Source: Actinobacteria bacterium IMCC26077
GTDB lineage: Bacteria > Actinomycetota > Actinomycetes > Nanopelagicales > Nanopelagicaceae
DNA length: 64,000 nucleotides
Direction: 5' to 3'
Assembly (NCBI GenBank): GCA_002284915.1
Contig: CP015606.1
Span: 62,001 to 126,000 of the forward strand
In this document: piece after piece, positions 26,486-34,348 of the stretch
How positions within the stretch are numbered: position 1 is the stretch's first letter
How the letters are laid out: the number at the start of each line of letters is the position of its first letter
Notes under the pieces: generated by a model
Told to the model about the DNA's origin: nothing
The model's database searches: none
The model's input: the letters and a program-made list of their open reading frames with translations, nothing else
Made by a program: the position numbers and the translations under genes

Positions 26486-27235
26486 TTACCCCTTTTTACC
26501 TTGGTTTGCTACCGCTGCTATCGCTAACTCTGCCGCCTCTGGATCGAGATACTCTCCGCCATTTTTAATCGGCTTCTGCTTCTCATCCAACTCATAGAAC
26601 AACGGGATACCAGTAGGTAGATTTAAACCAGCGATATCTGCATCACTAATTCCGTCAAGGTGCTTGATGAGCGCCCGCAACGAATTTCCATGAGCGACCA
26701 CAAGCACCACTTTCCCACTGTTCAAATCGGGAATTATTGCCTCATGCCAATATGGAAGAAGGCGCTTCACTACATCGAGTAGACATTCGGTGCGTGGAAC
26801 TTCATCACCCAACTCTTTGTAGCGAACATCGTTAGCCTGGGAAAACCCATTGGAATCGGCGATTGCTGGTGGTGGCACATCAAACGACCTGCGCCATAGC
26901 TGGAATTGCTCTTCGCCAAACTCTGCAAGCGTCTCAGCCTTATTCTTTCCTTGGAGCGCACCATAGTGGCGCTCGTTTAGCCGCCAAGAGCGACGGACCC
27001 CTATCCATTGTCGATCACAGGCATTCAACGCAATTTCTGCAGTGTTTATCGCCCGTTTCAGAAGGGATGTATGCAAAATCTCCGGGAGTAATTTCTGTTC
27101 AGTGAATAATTTTCCCGCACGCGCAGCCTCAGACTCACCCTTGGCAGAAAGGGGTACATCCACCCACCCAGTAAAGAGGTTCTTCTCATTCCATTGGCTC
27201 TCACCGTGTCGAAGAAGTATCAATTTTTGAGTCAT
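26486..27235 (-). CDS. gpmA: 2,3-bisphosphoglycerate-dependent phosphoglycerate mutase
   Basis: 249-aa glycolytic enzyme interconverting 3- and 2-phosphoglycerate. The phosphohistidine motif [10 protein letters not shown] begins near residue 5; [16 protein letters not shown] carries the conserved Arg and Glu; [17 protein letters not shown] near 180 holds the second catalytic His. Length is normal. It lies downstream of ybjN and mshA on the same strand, an order also found in Streptomyces and mycobacteria. Confidence 0.96.
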   Translation of the reverse strand: MTQKLILLRHGESQWNEKNLFTGWVDVPLSAKGESEAARAGKLFTEQKLLPEILHTSLLKRAINTAEIALNACDRQWIGVRRSWRLNERHYGALQGKNKAETLAEFGEEQFQLWRRSFDVPPPAIADSNGFSQANDVRYKELGDEVPRTECLLDVVKRLLPYWHEAIIPDLNSGKVVLVVAHGNSLRALIKHLDGISDADIAGLNLPTGIPLFYELDEKQKPIKNGGEYLDPEAAELAIAAVANQGKKG

Positions 27236-27267
27236 ACTCGGAATCCTGCCCTCTTATCCTTGAATCA

Positions 27268-27747
27268 TCAACTCTGAAGATGTTTAAAAGCTTCAAGATT
27301 GGCAACGGACTCGCCTCGAGAGAGGCGCCAAGCCCACTCGCGGCGAATAGCGTCAACAAAGCCAAGTTCGAGCAAGATATTGAAAGATGCATCGCAATAC
27401 TCATGTATCGCACCAAGTATTCGATCGACCTCTTCTTTGCTGACCAGTGCAATCGGAAGTCTTCCTACCAGATAAACATCGCCGAGTTCATTGATCGCGT
27501 ACGAGAGCAGATAGTTTGCCGCATTGTGGCGCAATAACCAGTCGTGCACTTTTTCGACATTTTGATCTGGTTTTCGGATTACAAATGCATTGATACTTAA
27601 AGTCTTCTCACTCACTTTGAAAATGACATTGGTATAGAGCTTTTTCTCGCCAGGTACTGTCACTAATAATGTGCTGTCATCCAATAACTCATGTTGGATG
27701 TTCGCATCGGTGAGACTCTCACGAAGAATCTCTAAGTGGTTGCTCAT
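27268..27747 (-). CDS. YbjN domain-containing protein
   Basis: 159-aa cytoplasmic protein of the YbjN family (type III secretion chaperone-like fold), whose members affect stress behaviour by unknown means. The alternating beta/helix pattern with VHDWLLRHNAANYLLSYAIN and the tail helix is typical. It begins 11 nt after mshA, and the mshA-ybjN-gpmA order is conserved in Actinobacteria, suggesting one transcript. Confidence 0.85.
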   Translation of the reverse strand: MSNHLEILRESLTDANIQHELLDDSTLLVTVPGEKKLYTNVIFKVSEKTLSINAFVIRKPDQNVEKVHDWLLRHNAANYLLSYAINELGDVYLVGRLPIALVSKEEVDRILGAIHEYCDASFNILLELGFVDAIRREWAWRLSRGESVANLEAFKHLQS

Positions 27748-27758
27748 AACACAAACTC

Positions 27759-29030
27759 TTATGCGAGCGAGCGAACAGCGGCGCTCGGCTCGGCAAGAAG
27801 TCGATCGTAAATATCAATGGTGCCGCGAGCAGTAGTTTGCCAACCAAATCGACGCGCATGTTGCAGAGCCCCCATCGAGAGCGCGACGCGACGTTGCGGT
27901 TCTTGAAGTAGGCGAGTGAGGACAGCAGACCAAGAGCGTGGATCATGACCATCCACGAGCGAACCAGAGAAACCATCAGCAACTGCGGTTCGAAGTCCGC
28001 CGACGGCAGCTGCCACAACTGGGGTGCCACATGCCTGCGCTTCGAGAGCAACTAAACCAAAAGATTCGCTATAGCTAGGCACGCAGACTAAATCCGCCGC
28101 TCGATACCAGTGCGGTAACTCTTCGCGCGATGCCGGTGGAATGAACCTCACTCGATCCTGAATTCCTAAGAATCGCGCTAATGATTGGAGGCGATTGAGC
28201 TCTTCTCCGCTGCCTCCGGAAACGCCGCCAATGATGAGGATTTGTAACTTACTTTTGATCACCGGGTCATGTTTGACCATCTCGCCTGCGGCGCTAATGA
28301 GCACATCTGGCCCCTTATGTGGCTGAATTCTGCCGACGAAAGCGAGGATCAAACTATCTCTATCGAGGCCTAGTTGAACGCGAGCTTCGCGCCGACCTCC
28401 ACCAGGAGCGAAATGCTCAAGGTCAACACCGGGAGGAACAACATGAACTCGATCCGGACATGCATCATAAAGACTTACTAAATTAGCTGCTTCAGCATCG
28501 GTATTAGCAATTAGCGCTTTGGCTCCAGCAACAATTTGCTCTTCACCGATCGCGCGCGCAACTGGTTCGGGCTGGTCGTGATCGGCGAGCGCAAGGTTCT
28601 TCACCTTCGCCATCGTGTGCATCGTATGTACAAGTGGAACATTCCATCGTTGTGAGGCAAGTAGACCAACTTGGCCAGATATCCAATAGTGCGAATGAAT
28701 TAGGTCGTAATAACCGCGCGGGTGATTAGCCTCCACTCGAAGTAACTCAGATGCCATCGTGCACATTTGTGATGGTAAGTCTTCTTTTGTAAGTCCTTCA
28801 TATGGTCCAGCAGTGATGTGATGGACTTCGACACCGGGAGCGAGCTCAACGACCGGCGGTAAAGAGCCTGAAGTTGCTCGAGTGAAGATATCAACTGCGA
28901 TTCCAGATTTTGCCAACCGTTTTGCGGTTTCAACAACGTAGACATTCATGCCGCCGGCATCACGCGCTCCAGTTTGCTCGAGAGGTGATGTATGCATCAT
29001 CAATTGTGCGATGCGACCGGCTTGATTCAT
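27759..29030 (-). CDS. mshA: D-inositol-3-phosphate glycosyltransferase (mycothiol biosynthesis)
   Basis: 423-aa GT-B glycosyltransferase (GT4) that joins UDP-GlcNAc to inositol 3-phosphate, the first step to mycothiol, the main low-molecular-weight thiol of Actinobacteria. The N-terminal HTSPLEQTGARDAGGMNVYV carries the glycine-rich loop; the C-terminal donor site shows FVGRIQPHKGPDVLI and SYSESFGLVALEAQACGTPVVA. I start at the ATG at 29030, preceded by AGGAG, rather than further upstream inside the DUF2516 gene. Confidence 0.94.
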   Translation of the reverse strand: MNQAGRIAQLMMHTSPLEQTGARDAGGMNVYVVETAKRLAKSGIAVDIFTRATSGSLPPVVELAPGVEVHHITAGPYEGLTKEDLPSQMCTMASELLRVEANHPRGYYDLIHSHYWISGQVGLLASQRWNVPLVHTMHTMAKVKNLALADHDQPEPVARAIGEEQIVAGAKALIANTDAEAANLVSLYDACPDRVHVVPPGVDLEHFAPGGGRREARVQLGLDRDSLILAFVGRIQPHKGPDVLISAAGEMVKHDPVIKSKLQILIIGGVSGGSGEELNRLQSLARFLGIQDRVRFIPPASREELPHWYRAADLVCVPSYSESFGLVALEAQACGTPVVAAAVGGLRTAVADGFSGSLVDGHDPRSWSAVLTRLLQEPQRRVALSMGALQHARRFGWQTTARGTIDIYDRLLAEPSAAVRSLA

Positions 29031-29043
29031 AGGATTCTCGCTC

Positions 29044-29349
29044 CTACCAACGAGGTCCGCGAAGGATCTCGTTAAGCGCTGGTCGGACATCGACGATGTA
29101 CACAATCGCAGCAATCGATGCAATAACTCCGAAGAGATCTAACGGACTTGAAATCGTAAGGCGGAGGATCAATGAGACCCCAAGTAGCGCACCCCAGAAC
29201 ACCTTGCTCTGCTTTCCTGCTGCAGTAAAGGCATCACTGCGAACTCGGAGCGCATGGCCCAAACTAAAAAGGAGCCCAGCTAGTTGAGCAAGGCTCACCA
29301 CAGTAAGGACTAGGCCAGAGAGTGATTCCAAAGGATTGGTTAGCGACAC
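29044..29349 (-). CDS. DUF2516 family membrane protein
   Basis: 101-aa actinobacterial membrane protein with three predicted helices. Family hallmarks are the DAFTAAGKQSKVFWGALLG segment in the middle and AAIVYIVDVRPALNEI at the end. Function unknown. The GTG at 29349 begins 20 nt after the asparaginase stop and is preceded by TAGACT at 7 nt, so I reject the longer reading that starts inside the asparaginase gene. It lies directly before mshA. Confidence 0.87.
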   Translation of the reverse strand: MSLTNPLESLSGLVLTVVSLAQLAGLLFSLGHALRVRSDAFTAAGKQSKVFWGALLGVSLILRLTISSPLDLFGVIASIAAIVYIVDVRPALNEILRGPRW

Positions 29350-29356
29350 AAGGCTT

Positions 29357-29362
29357 AGTCTA
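29357..29362 (-). promoter_or_regulatory. -10 box for DUF2516 gene, leaderless
   Basis: TAGACT followed by AAGCCTT and the GTG at 29349. This gives a promoter in front of mshA as well. Confidence 0.5.
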
Positions 29363-29368
29363 CTGAAC

Positions 29369-30301
29369 TTAAAATGGCGCGCGAATTGCCACTTTGGGGG
29401 GCGGCCCGCCGAAGACTGTTGTCGCAGCTGGCACCGCTGAGCCGCCATCTAATCCAATACGTTGTAACGCAGCGCGAGTAATAACCTCGTGCGCACGCAT
29501 CGAACCATCGATCACTTTAAATGCAACTACGCCATGAGCGCGCGCGCCCGCGATGAGCACTCCTTCGGCGCCCTCTTTCATAATCAGGCCTGGTATCGCT
29601 CGCATCCAGATTGCTGACAGCCTCTGGCTTCCCGCCACCATCTCGGGAAAATCTCTCATAGCTCGGACGATTGCTTGTGAAGCTCCATCGTCGCTATTGA
29701 GAAGGTTGTAAATAGCGCGCGCCAAACCTGCAGTTGAGATTGCAAAGAGGGGCGCGCCGCATCCATCAAAAGTCTCATTTGCGCTCTTTTCCTGAGCGGC
29801 TGATTCAATATCTTGTTTGATTGCTATCTGCAGCGGGTGATTCATATCTAGATAATTCGAAGTATCCCAATTGTTAATCACGCACGTAGCTAACATTCCG
29901 GCATGTTTGCCGCTGCAATTCATCGAAATCCTTGCTGGAGGTTTTTCACCCCACAATTTTCGTTCAATCTCACCAAGTGGTAAATCAAATGCACATTGGA
30001 GCGCTGATTCTTTCAATCCAAAGCTGCTAAGGATCTCACGCACACCTGCAATATGTTCGATGGCACCTGAATGGCTGGCGATAACTAGAGCGAGTAATCG
30101 TGGTTCAATCTTCAGTCCGAGATTAACCATCGCTCGAGCTTGAATCGGTTTAATCGATGAGCGTGGGAATATCGGCGCTTGGATATCTCCACGCGAGAAA
30201 ATCTCATTTCCAGCTCCATCAATCGCTATCAGATGGCCATAGTGCGCTGATTCCACCATCTCATTTCGAATTACTTGCGCTAACGCTTCTGGCGCGCTCA
30301 C
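29369..30301 (-). CDS. L-asparaginase II family protein
   Basis: 310-aa member of the asparaginase II family (pfam06089), unrelated to the E. coli enzymes, thought to hydrolyse L-asparagine to aspartate and ammonia. Recognisable stretches are IFPRSSIKPIQA near residue 52, SHSGAIEHI near 80, MNCSGKHAGML near 130 and DGCGAPLFAI near 178. The GTG at 30301 overlaps the stop of the upstream heme-protein gene as GTGA, which decides the start against longer readings. Confidence 0.9.
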   Translation of the reverse strand: MSAPEALAQVIRNEMVESAHYGHLIAIDGAGNEIFSRGDIQAPIFPRSSIKPIQARAMVNLGLKIEPRLLALVIASHSGAIEHIAGVREILSSFGLKESALQCAFDLPLGEIERKLWGEKPPARISMNCSGKHAGMLATCVINNWDTSNYLDMNHPLQIAIKQDIESAAQEKSANETFDGCGAPLFAISTAGLARAIYNLLNSDDGASQAIVRAMRDFPEMVAGSQRLSAIWMRAIPGLIMKEGAEGVLIAGARAHGVVAFKVIDGSMRAHEVITRAALQRIGLDGGSAVPAATTVFGGPPPKVAIRAPF

Positions 30302-30798
30302 ACCACAACTCGTTCCATGGTTGACCAGATGTGTGCTTGGAGTTGATGTCCTTGCGCCTCCATGTCGTAGGCGAAGAAGAGCTCGCCCTCCACTAATCCG
30401 TAGAGGCGAGTGCCACCAGTAACAAGCTTTGCAGAAGGCGCGCTGTACCCCTGATCCATTACCAACTGGATCTTGGCAACATCGAAGCGACCCACCCAAC
30501 CTTCAGCAATACCAGTGTTGTGCGCCAAGATCACCTCAAGAACATTGTTGGGTTTGACTCGCCAAAAACCGGTTTCCTGCGCCGCGGGAATCAATTCATC
30601 GCTGCCCTCCTGGACCAACCAGGAACGAGAGAAATAGGTGAGAAATGGGCGACCGTCATGATTGAAGGTGACCTCTTGTTCGAAGGTGAACGGCTGAGTG
30701 CTCGGGTACTCCCCTTGCCCCTTGCCGCGCCAAGTTCCGACCAACCAGGCGAGCGGGTAAAGGTCCTGATGGAGACCCTCGGGAATAGTAAATGCCAT
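30298..30798 (-). CDS. Nitrobindin-like heme-binding beta-barrel protein (FABP family)
   Basis: 166-aa ten-stranded beta-barrel protein. The GTWRGKGQG motif near residue 21 (G-x-W-x-G-x-G) is the signature of nitrobindins, which bind ferric heme and may scavenge nitric oxide or isomerise peroxynitrite. GFWRVKPNN and the His-rich C-terminal strand fit. Its ATG follows the stop of a small membrane-protein gene by one nt, and it overlaps the asparaginase by 4 bp. Confidence 0.88.
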   Translation of the reverse strand: MAFTIPEGLHQDLYPLAWLVGTWRGKGQGEYPSTQPFTFEQEVTFNHDGRPFLTYFSRSWLVQEGSDELIPAAQETGFWRVKPNNVLEVILAHNTGIAEGWVGRFDVAKIQLVMDQGYSAPSAKLVTGGTRLYGLVEGELFFAYDMEAQGHQLQAHIWSTMERVVV

Positions 30799-30799
30799 C

Positions 30800-30976
30800 T
30801 TAATCGCCCAACTTTCGTACTTGGTTTCGCGAGATAAGTTTACGCCGCATCGTGTCCCCAGATTTCTCTTGCTGGAATTTGCGGAGCGCGCGACCAGATC
30901 TTCCGATTAAGAAGAGCGAGACAAGAAACGAAGCAAGGACAAGTATCGCGGCAAAGACCAGATCGAGGATCAGCAC
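30800..30976 (-). CDS. Small single-pass membrane protein (58 aa)
   Basis: Residues 3-25 form one hydrophobic helix (VFAAILVLASFLVSLFLIG), followed by a basic cytoplasmic tail rich in Arg, Lys and Gln. It begins at the GTG at 30976, 7 nt after TACTCT, and its stop is one nt before the nitrobindin ATG, so it would head that operon. No family recognised. Support is the gene-like position, the promoter box and the topology. Confidence 0.6.
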   Translation of the reverse strand: MLILDLVFAAILVLASFLVSLFLIGRSGRALRKFQQEKSGDTMRRKLISRNQVRKLGD

Positions 30977-30983
30977 AAGGAAA

Positions 30984-30989
30984 AGAGTA
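30984..30989 (-). promoter_or_regulatory. -10 box for the small membrane protein operon, leaderless
   Basis: TACTCT followed by TTTCCTT and the GTG at 30976. It diverges from the DsrE-type gene promoter. Confidence 0.45.
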
Positions 30990-31012
30990 CGGGGAAATCA
31001 AGGCAATCCGTG

Positions 31013-31018
31013 TAGATT
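31013..31018 (+). promoter_or_regulatory. -10 box for DsrE-type gene, leaderless
   Basis: TAGATT followed by CTCGCT and the ATG at 31025. Confidence 0.5.
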
Positions 31019-31024
31019 CTCGCT

Positions 31025-31390
31025 ATGGCATCTAAGGCTTTAGTCGTCAAAGTAACCGTTGGGCAAGATTCCGCCGAGCGTTGCTCGCAAGGATTTACTG
31101 TCGCAGCTACAGCTGCGGCATCAGGAGCCGATGTGATTCTCTGGTTGACTGGCGATGCCACGCTCTTTGGTGTCCCAGGGAAAGCTGAAGAATTCCATTT
31201 GGAACATGCTGCACCTCTGGCTGAGCTACGCAATCAAATAATTGAACTGGGTCGCATTAAAGTCTGCACGCAATGTGCCAAGCGACGAGGAATTACTCAA
31301 GAACAACTTATCCCAGGGGTAGAGATTGCTGGCGCAAGTACATTTGTCGAAGAGATAATGCGAGCTGATACTCAAGCCTTAGTTTATTAA
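31025..31390 (+). CDS. DsrE/F-like family protein with CxxC
   Basis: 121-aa single-domain protein of the DsrE/DsrF/TusD-like fold, associated in other systems with sulfur transfer. It has the early glycine/glutamine segment VTVGQDSAERC, a hydrophobic VILWLTGDA strand and a CTQC pair at residues 81-84 that could carry a persulfide or bind metal. Whether it moves sulfur here is unknown. It is monocistronic, divergent from the small membrane protein-nitrobindin unit. Confidence 0.82.
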   Translation: MASKALVVKVTVGQDSAERCSQGFTVAATAAASGADVILWLTGDATLFGVPGKAEEFHLEHAAPLAELRNQIIELGRIKVCTQCAKRRGITQEQLIPGVEIAGASTFVEEIMRADTQALVY

Positions 31391-31394
31391 TGGA

Positions 31395-31469
31395 TTAGAG
31401 TCGACTCATCGTAATGATGATGACAATTGCAGCCACTAACACGAGTAGCAAGTTAGCTGTTGCTGGCAC
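31395..31469 (-). CDS. Possible 24-residue membrane peptide
   Basis: A GTG-initiated frame encodes a single hydrophobic helix (NLLLVLVAAIVIIITM) with a polar start and a basic SRL end. It overlaps the 3' end of the 94-aa gene by 17 bp in another frame and would be translated from the same mRNA. No ribosome-binding site is clear, so this could be chance; the clean helix is the only evidence. Confidence 0.3.
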   Translation of the reverse strand: MPATANLLLVLVAAIVIIITMSRL

Positions 31470-31737
31470 GGAGTATCCGATTCATTAATTCTCGAGCAAC
31501 GAAAGTAAGTTCTTCTCGCGCCTTCATGCCATTGCTTTCAAGATCGCGCAAAATCTGTTCCGCAGTGTTCTCGACCACTGACCCAACAAGTGGACCGTAA
31601 CGATCGGCAAAATTTTGGTTGGCAAAATCACCGATAGCCCGAGCGAGGTCGCTCCGTAAATCATCTAATGTCGGCTCGGGAGCGGTTTCTGAGAACTCGC
31701 GCTCCGCTCTAAGAAATGCTTCGCGTCCATTCACCAT
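31453..31737 (-). CDS. Small helical protein of unknown function
   Basis: 94 aa, acidic in its first half, predicted almost wholly alpha-helical, with no motif or membrane segment. A strong AGGAGG ribosome-binding site 7 nt before the ATG at 31737 supports that it is expressed. It stands between the DsrE-type gene (convergent) and the secreted metallopeptidase gene (divergent). Confidence 0.65.
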   Translation of the reverse strand: MVNGREAFLRAEREFSETAPEPTLDDLRSDLARAIGDFANQNFADRYGPLVGSVVENTAEQILRDLESNGMKAREELTFVARELMNRILRASNS

Positions 31738-31751
31738 CTGCCACCTCCTGA

Positions 31752-31757
31752 TACCGT
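31752..31757 (+). promoter_or_regulatory. -10 box for secreted metallopeptidase gene, leaderless
   Basis: TACCGT followed by CAGCCT and the GTG at 31764. Confidence 0.5.
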
Positions 31758-31763
31758 CAGCCT

Positions 31764-34160
31764 GTGAGGTTAAAAAGCCTAGGCGTTACTCTCCTTTTAG
31801 TCATATCGAGCTGGATAACACCAGCGCCTGCTCAAGCCCTCACCGTTAAATCAATCCCTGCGCACTGGGAAAGTACCTATGCCACAAGTGGGCCAAATGC
31901 AGGTGCAGGTGCACGCCTTGGCGCATCTTCATTTACATTCGATGAGAGCGGTCGCGATGTGGTCTCGACTTTTAACGTCACTTTTATCTCTGAGTCGCGG
32001 CAACAGTGGCCCGAAGATGCGAAGAAAGCATTCATGCGGGCGACAAAGATCTGGTCTTATCTTTTTGCATCTCCGGTACCTATTGATGTCGAAGCATATT
32101 GGTCTCCGTTAGAGCCCGGCATTCTGGGAAGCGCGCGCCCGGGCGGCGCTCGCGGTGGCGGTTACTTTCAAGATTTCAAAGGTGCTCCCGAGAAGAAACT
32201 TTGGTATCCCGCCGCCCTTGCTAACGCAATCAACACCGATAAGAAGGATTTGGATGATTTCAATCCTGAAATAACAGCGCGGTTCAACTCCAACTCGCTC
32301 TATGTGACATGGTACTTCGGATTAGATGCTAAGCCTGGAGTAAGGCAATACGACTTTGTTACCGCGGTACTTCATGAATTGGGACACGGACTTGGATTAA
32401 TCTCTCAAGAAACATTCAACGAACGACTTAAGACTTATAGCAACAATAATCCAACGATATTCTCGGGTTTTGTCGCAAATGATGCTGGGCGACGCCTCTC
32501 TGATATTCCAAGCACAGATAGCAACTTTTCATCGTATGTGACTGGAGATCTATATTGGGTTGGCGAAAAAGGTAAAATTGCCAATCAGAATTCGAAAATC
32601 AAACTCTTCACGCCTGACGAATACAAATCAGGATCATCAGTTAGTCATTTAGATGACGACACTTATCCAAAAAGTATGGCTGATGGGTTGATGAGCTCAT
32701 CAATCAGTACTCAACAGGCGGTGCATGACCCAGGGCCGATTACTCTCGCGATGTTTGAAGACATGCGGGGGAAAACTCCGAATTCACCACTTTCAAGCGT
32801 TCAAAATCTCCGCGGCGTTGCCGGAAATAAATCAGTCACTTTGTTCTTTGATCCTCCGGAACAATCCATCCGTCAAGAGATCACAGACTTCACCATCAAG
32901 ATCTACCCAGGTGCACGCGTTGTTAGCGCTAAGAGTGCGCCATTTACAATCGATAAGTTGGATGCTGGCCTGCCCTATTACTTTGGCGTGATTCCAAACA
33001 TGGCGACAGCGTCGGGCGCAGAGGAAAAAACCTCAATCATCGTGCCCGAGAGCGTCTGGGCTGCTACCGCCCTCGATAAGAGCGGTGATGGAGAACATCT
33101 ATCGGAGGGCTTATTTAAAGGCAATCCCGCGGTGGCCTATTCCGATAACACCTCCGGTGATATCTACCTCTCCCTGTGGAATGGGAAGAAATGGGTTCGA
33201 ACGACTGTCGATGGTAACTCCGCGAAGGGTGGGCGTCGGGTTAATAACCTGAATGGTGCAATCTCGCTCTGCTCTAGTGGAACTGGAAAAAATGAGCGAC
33301 TAAATATCTTCTATACCGATACCGTTGAAAAGGATTTACTGCGAGCTGTCTTCGATGGCAGCAAATTCTCCTATGAGACCGTCGACGGAAATGGCGAGTA
33401 TATTCAGGATTATCGAGAAGAGATCCGAGTCCGAACGGCAAGCAACGTTTCGGTCTCAAATGCATGCGTCTCGACTCCCTTAGGGCTTCAAGTCTTCTAC
33501 CGTGACGAAAGCCAAGGAATTCTCTTAGGTGCGACGCTTGTAGGTAAGAAATGGCAGTATGAGATTGTCGATGGGGATTCACTTCTTGGTGGACGCACCG
33601 AAGGAGATGTTGCTTTTCACTTAGCAGCGGTATCAGTCGGAAAGAAAGTACATGTTCTCTATGACTCGGTGATTGCCGCACCGAATAAAGTTGTAGCGCA
33701 GGGTGATGTTCGATATGCAACCAGAAGTTCAACGTCTCCTAATGATTGGCAATTTACTACTCTCGACCTTGGGCGACGTGAGTCGCCAATTGCAGGATTT
33801 GATGTTGCGTTGGCCGCAACGGGCGAAAAGCTGATTGCCACTTGGTTGGGAACTTCGAGCGCCTCGCCAGTAAAAGCTGATCGCATTAGATGGATGGATC
33901 TCAACGATCCACAATCCTTGCTTGAGGAAAAGTTAACTGTGGCACCTAAAGGCCCGTTGGCTGTAACTGAAAAATCAGTGATTTATGGATGTGAAGATCG
34001 ACTCTGCAACTTCGATTTTACTTCGCGCAAAAGCAAATTAGTGAGCGATGAACCGACTTCAAAGACTTCTTCAATTGCCTGGATTACCTGGAAGCGCGCT
34101 TCCTACTTGCTGGCAAACATTTCAGGGAAACTTTCGTTACTGAAGGAGCCAGTCGTTTAA
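31764..34160 (+). CDS. Secreted zinc-metallopeptidase-like protein with beta-propeller-like C-terminus
   Basis: 798 aa. Residues 1-25 are a signal peptide (cut near AQA). The zincin motif HELGHGLGL is at 204-212 with the catalytic Glu at 205; a later SHLDDDTYP...LMSSS...DPGPITLAMFEDM segment (about 295-340) is typical of secreted gluzincin/metzincin-like proteins in which LM and D-x-G close the active site. About 350-420 is a fibronectin-like segment, and 430-798 holds repeats with aromatic and Asp residues (LWNGKKW..TTVDGN, VFDGSKF.YETVDGN, LVGKKWQYEIVDGD) that look like blades of a propeller. It is probably an extracellular protease or adhesin; the third zinc ligand is not certain. Confidence 0.8.
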   Translation: MRLKSLGVTLLLVISSWITPAPAQALTVKSIPAHWESTYATSGPNAGAGARLGASSFTFDESGRDVVSTFNVTFISESRQQWPEDAKKAFMRATKIWSYLFASPVPIDVEAYWSPLEPGILGSARPGGARGGGYFQDFKGAPEKKLWYPAALANAINTDKKDLDDFNPEITARFNSNSLYVTWYFGLDAKPGVRQYDFVTAVLHELGHGLGLISQETFNERLKTYSNNNPTIFSGFVANDAGRRLSDIPSTDSNFSSYVTGDLYWVGEKGKIANQNSKIKLFTPDEYKSGSSVSHLDDDTYPKSMADGLMSSSISTQQAVHDPGPITLAMFEDMRGKTPNSPLSSVQNLRGVAGNKSVTLFFDPPEQSIRQEITDFTIKIYPGARVVSAKSAPFTIDKLDAGLPYYFGVIPNMATASGAEEKTSIIVPESVWAATALDKSGDGEHLSEGLFKGNPAVAYSDNTSGDIYLSLWNGKKWVRTTVDGNSAKGGRRVNNLNGAISLCSSGTGKNERLNIFYTDTVEKDLLRAVFDGSKFSYETVDGNGEYIQDYREEIRVRTASNVSVSNACVSTPLGLQVFYRDESQGILLGATLVGKKWQYEIVDGDSLLGGRTEGDVAFHLAAVSVGKKVHVLYDSVIAAPNKVVAQGDVRYATRSSTSPNDWQFTTLDLGRRESPIAGFDVALAATGEKLIATWLGTSSASPVKADRIRWMDLNDPQSLLEEKLTVAPKGPLAVTEKSVIYGCEDRLCNFDFTSRKSKLVSDEPTSKTSSIAWITWKRASYLLANISGKLSLLKEPVV

Positions 34161-34181
34161 AAAGAGTAGCGCGAACTTCGA

Positions 34182-34280
34182 TTACTTGGCGTTACGTCGC
34201 TGAATGCGGGTCTTTTTGAGAAGTTTCTTATGCTTCTTCTTCGCCATACGCTTACGGCGCTTCTTTACTACTGAACCCAC
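34182..34280 (-). CDS. Small ribosomal protein bS22 (AURKAIP1/COX24 domain)
   Basis: 32-residue, extremely basic protein: it begins [20 protein letters not shown] when read from residue 2 and ends IQRRNAK. This closely fits bS22, the actinobacterial 30S subunit protein first seen in mycobacterial ribosome structures. The GTG at 34280 follows AGGAG with a 6-nt spacer. It lies alone between two secreted-protein genes. Confidence 0.9.
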   Translation of the reverse strand: MGSVVKKRRKRMAKKKHKKLLKKTRIQRRNAK

Positions 34281-34348
34281 GTCACGCTCCTATGAATAGT
34301 GGTCACTACTTTGGAAAATCTGCTGGAGGAAGGGTACCCCAGAATTTG

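Noticed and set aside
30302-30499. N-terminal extension of the asparaginase
   Set aside because: The extra residues lie antisense-like inside the nitrobindin gene; the GTGA overlap at 30301 gives the family-typical length.
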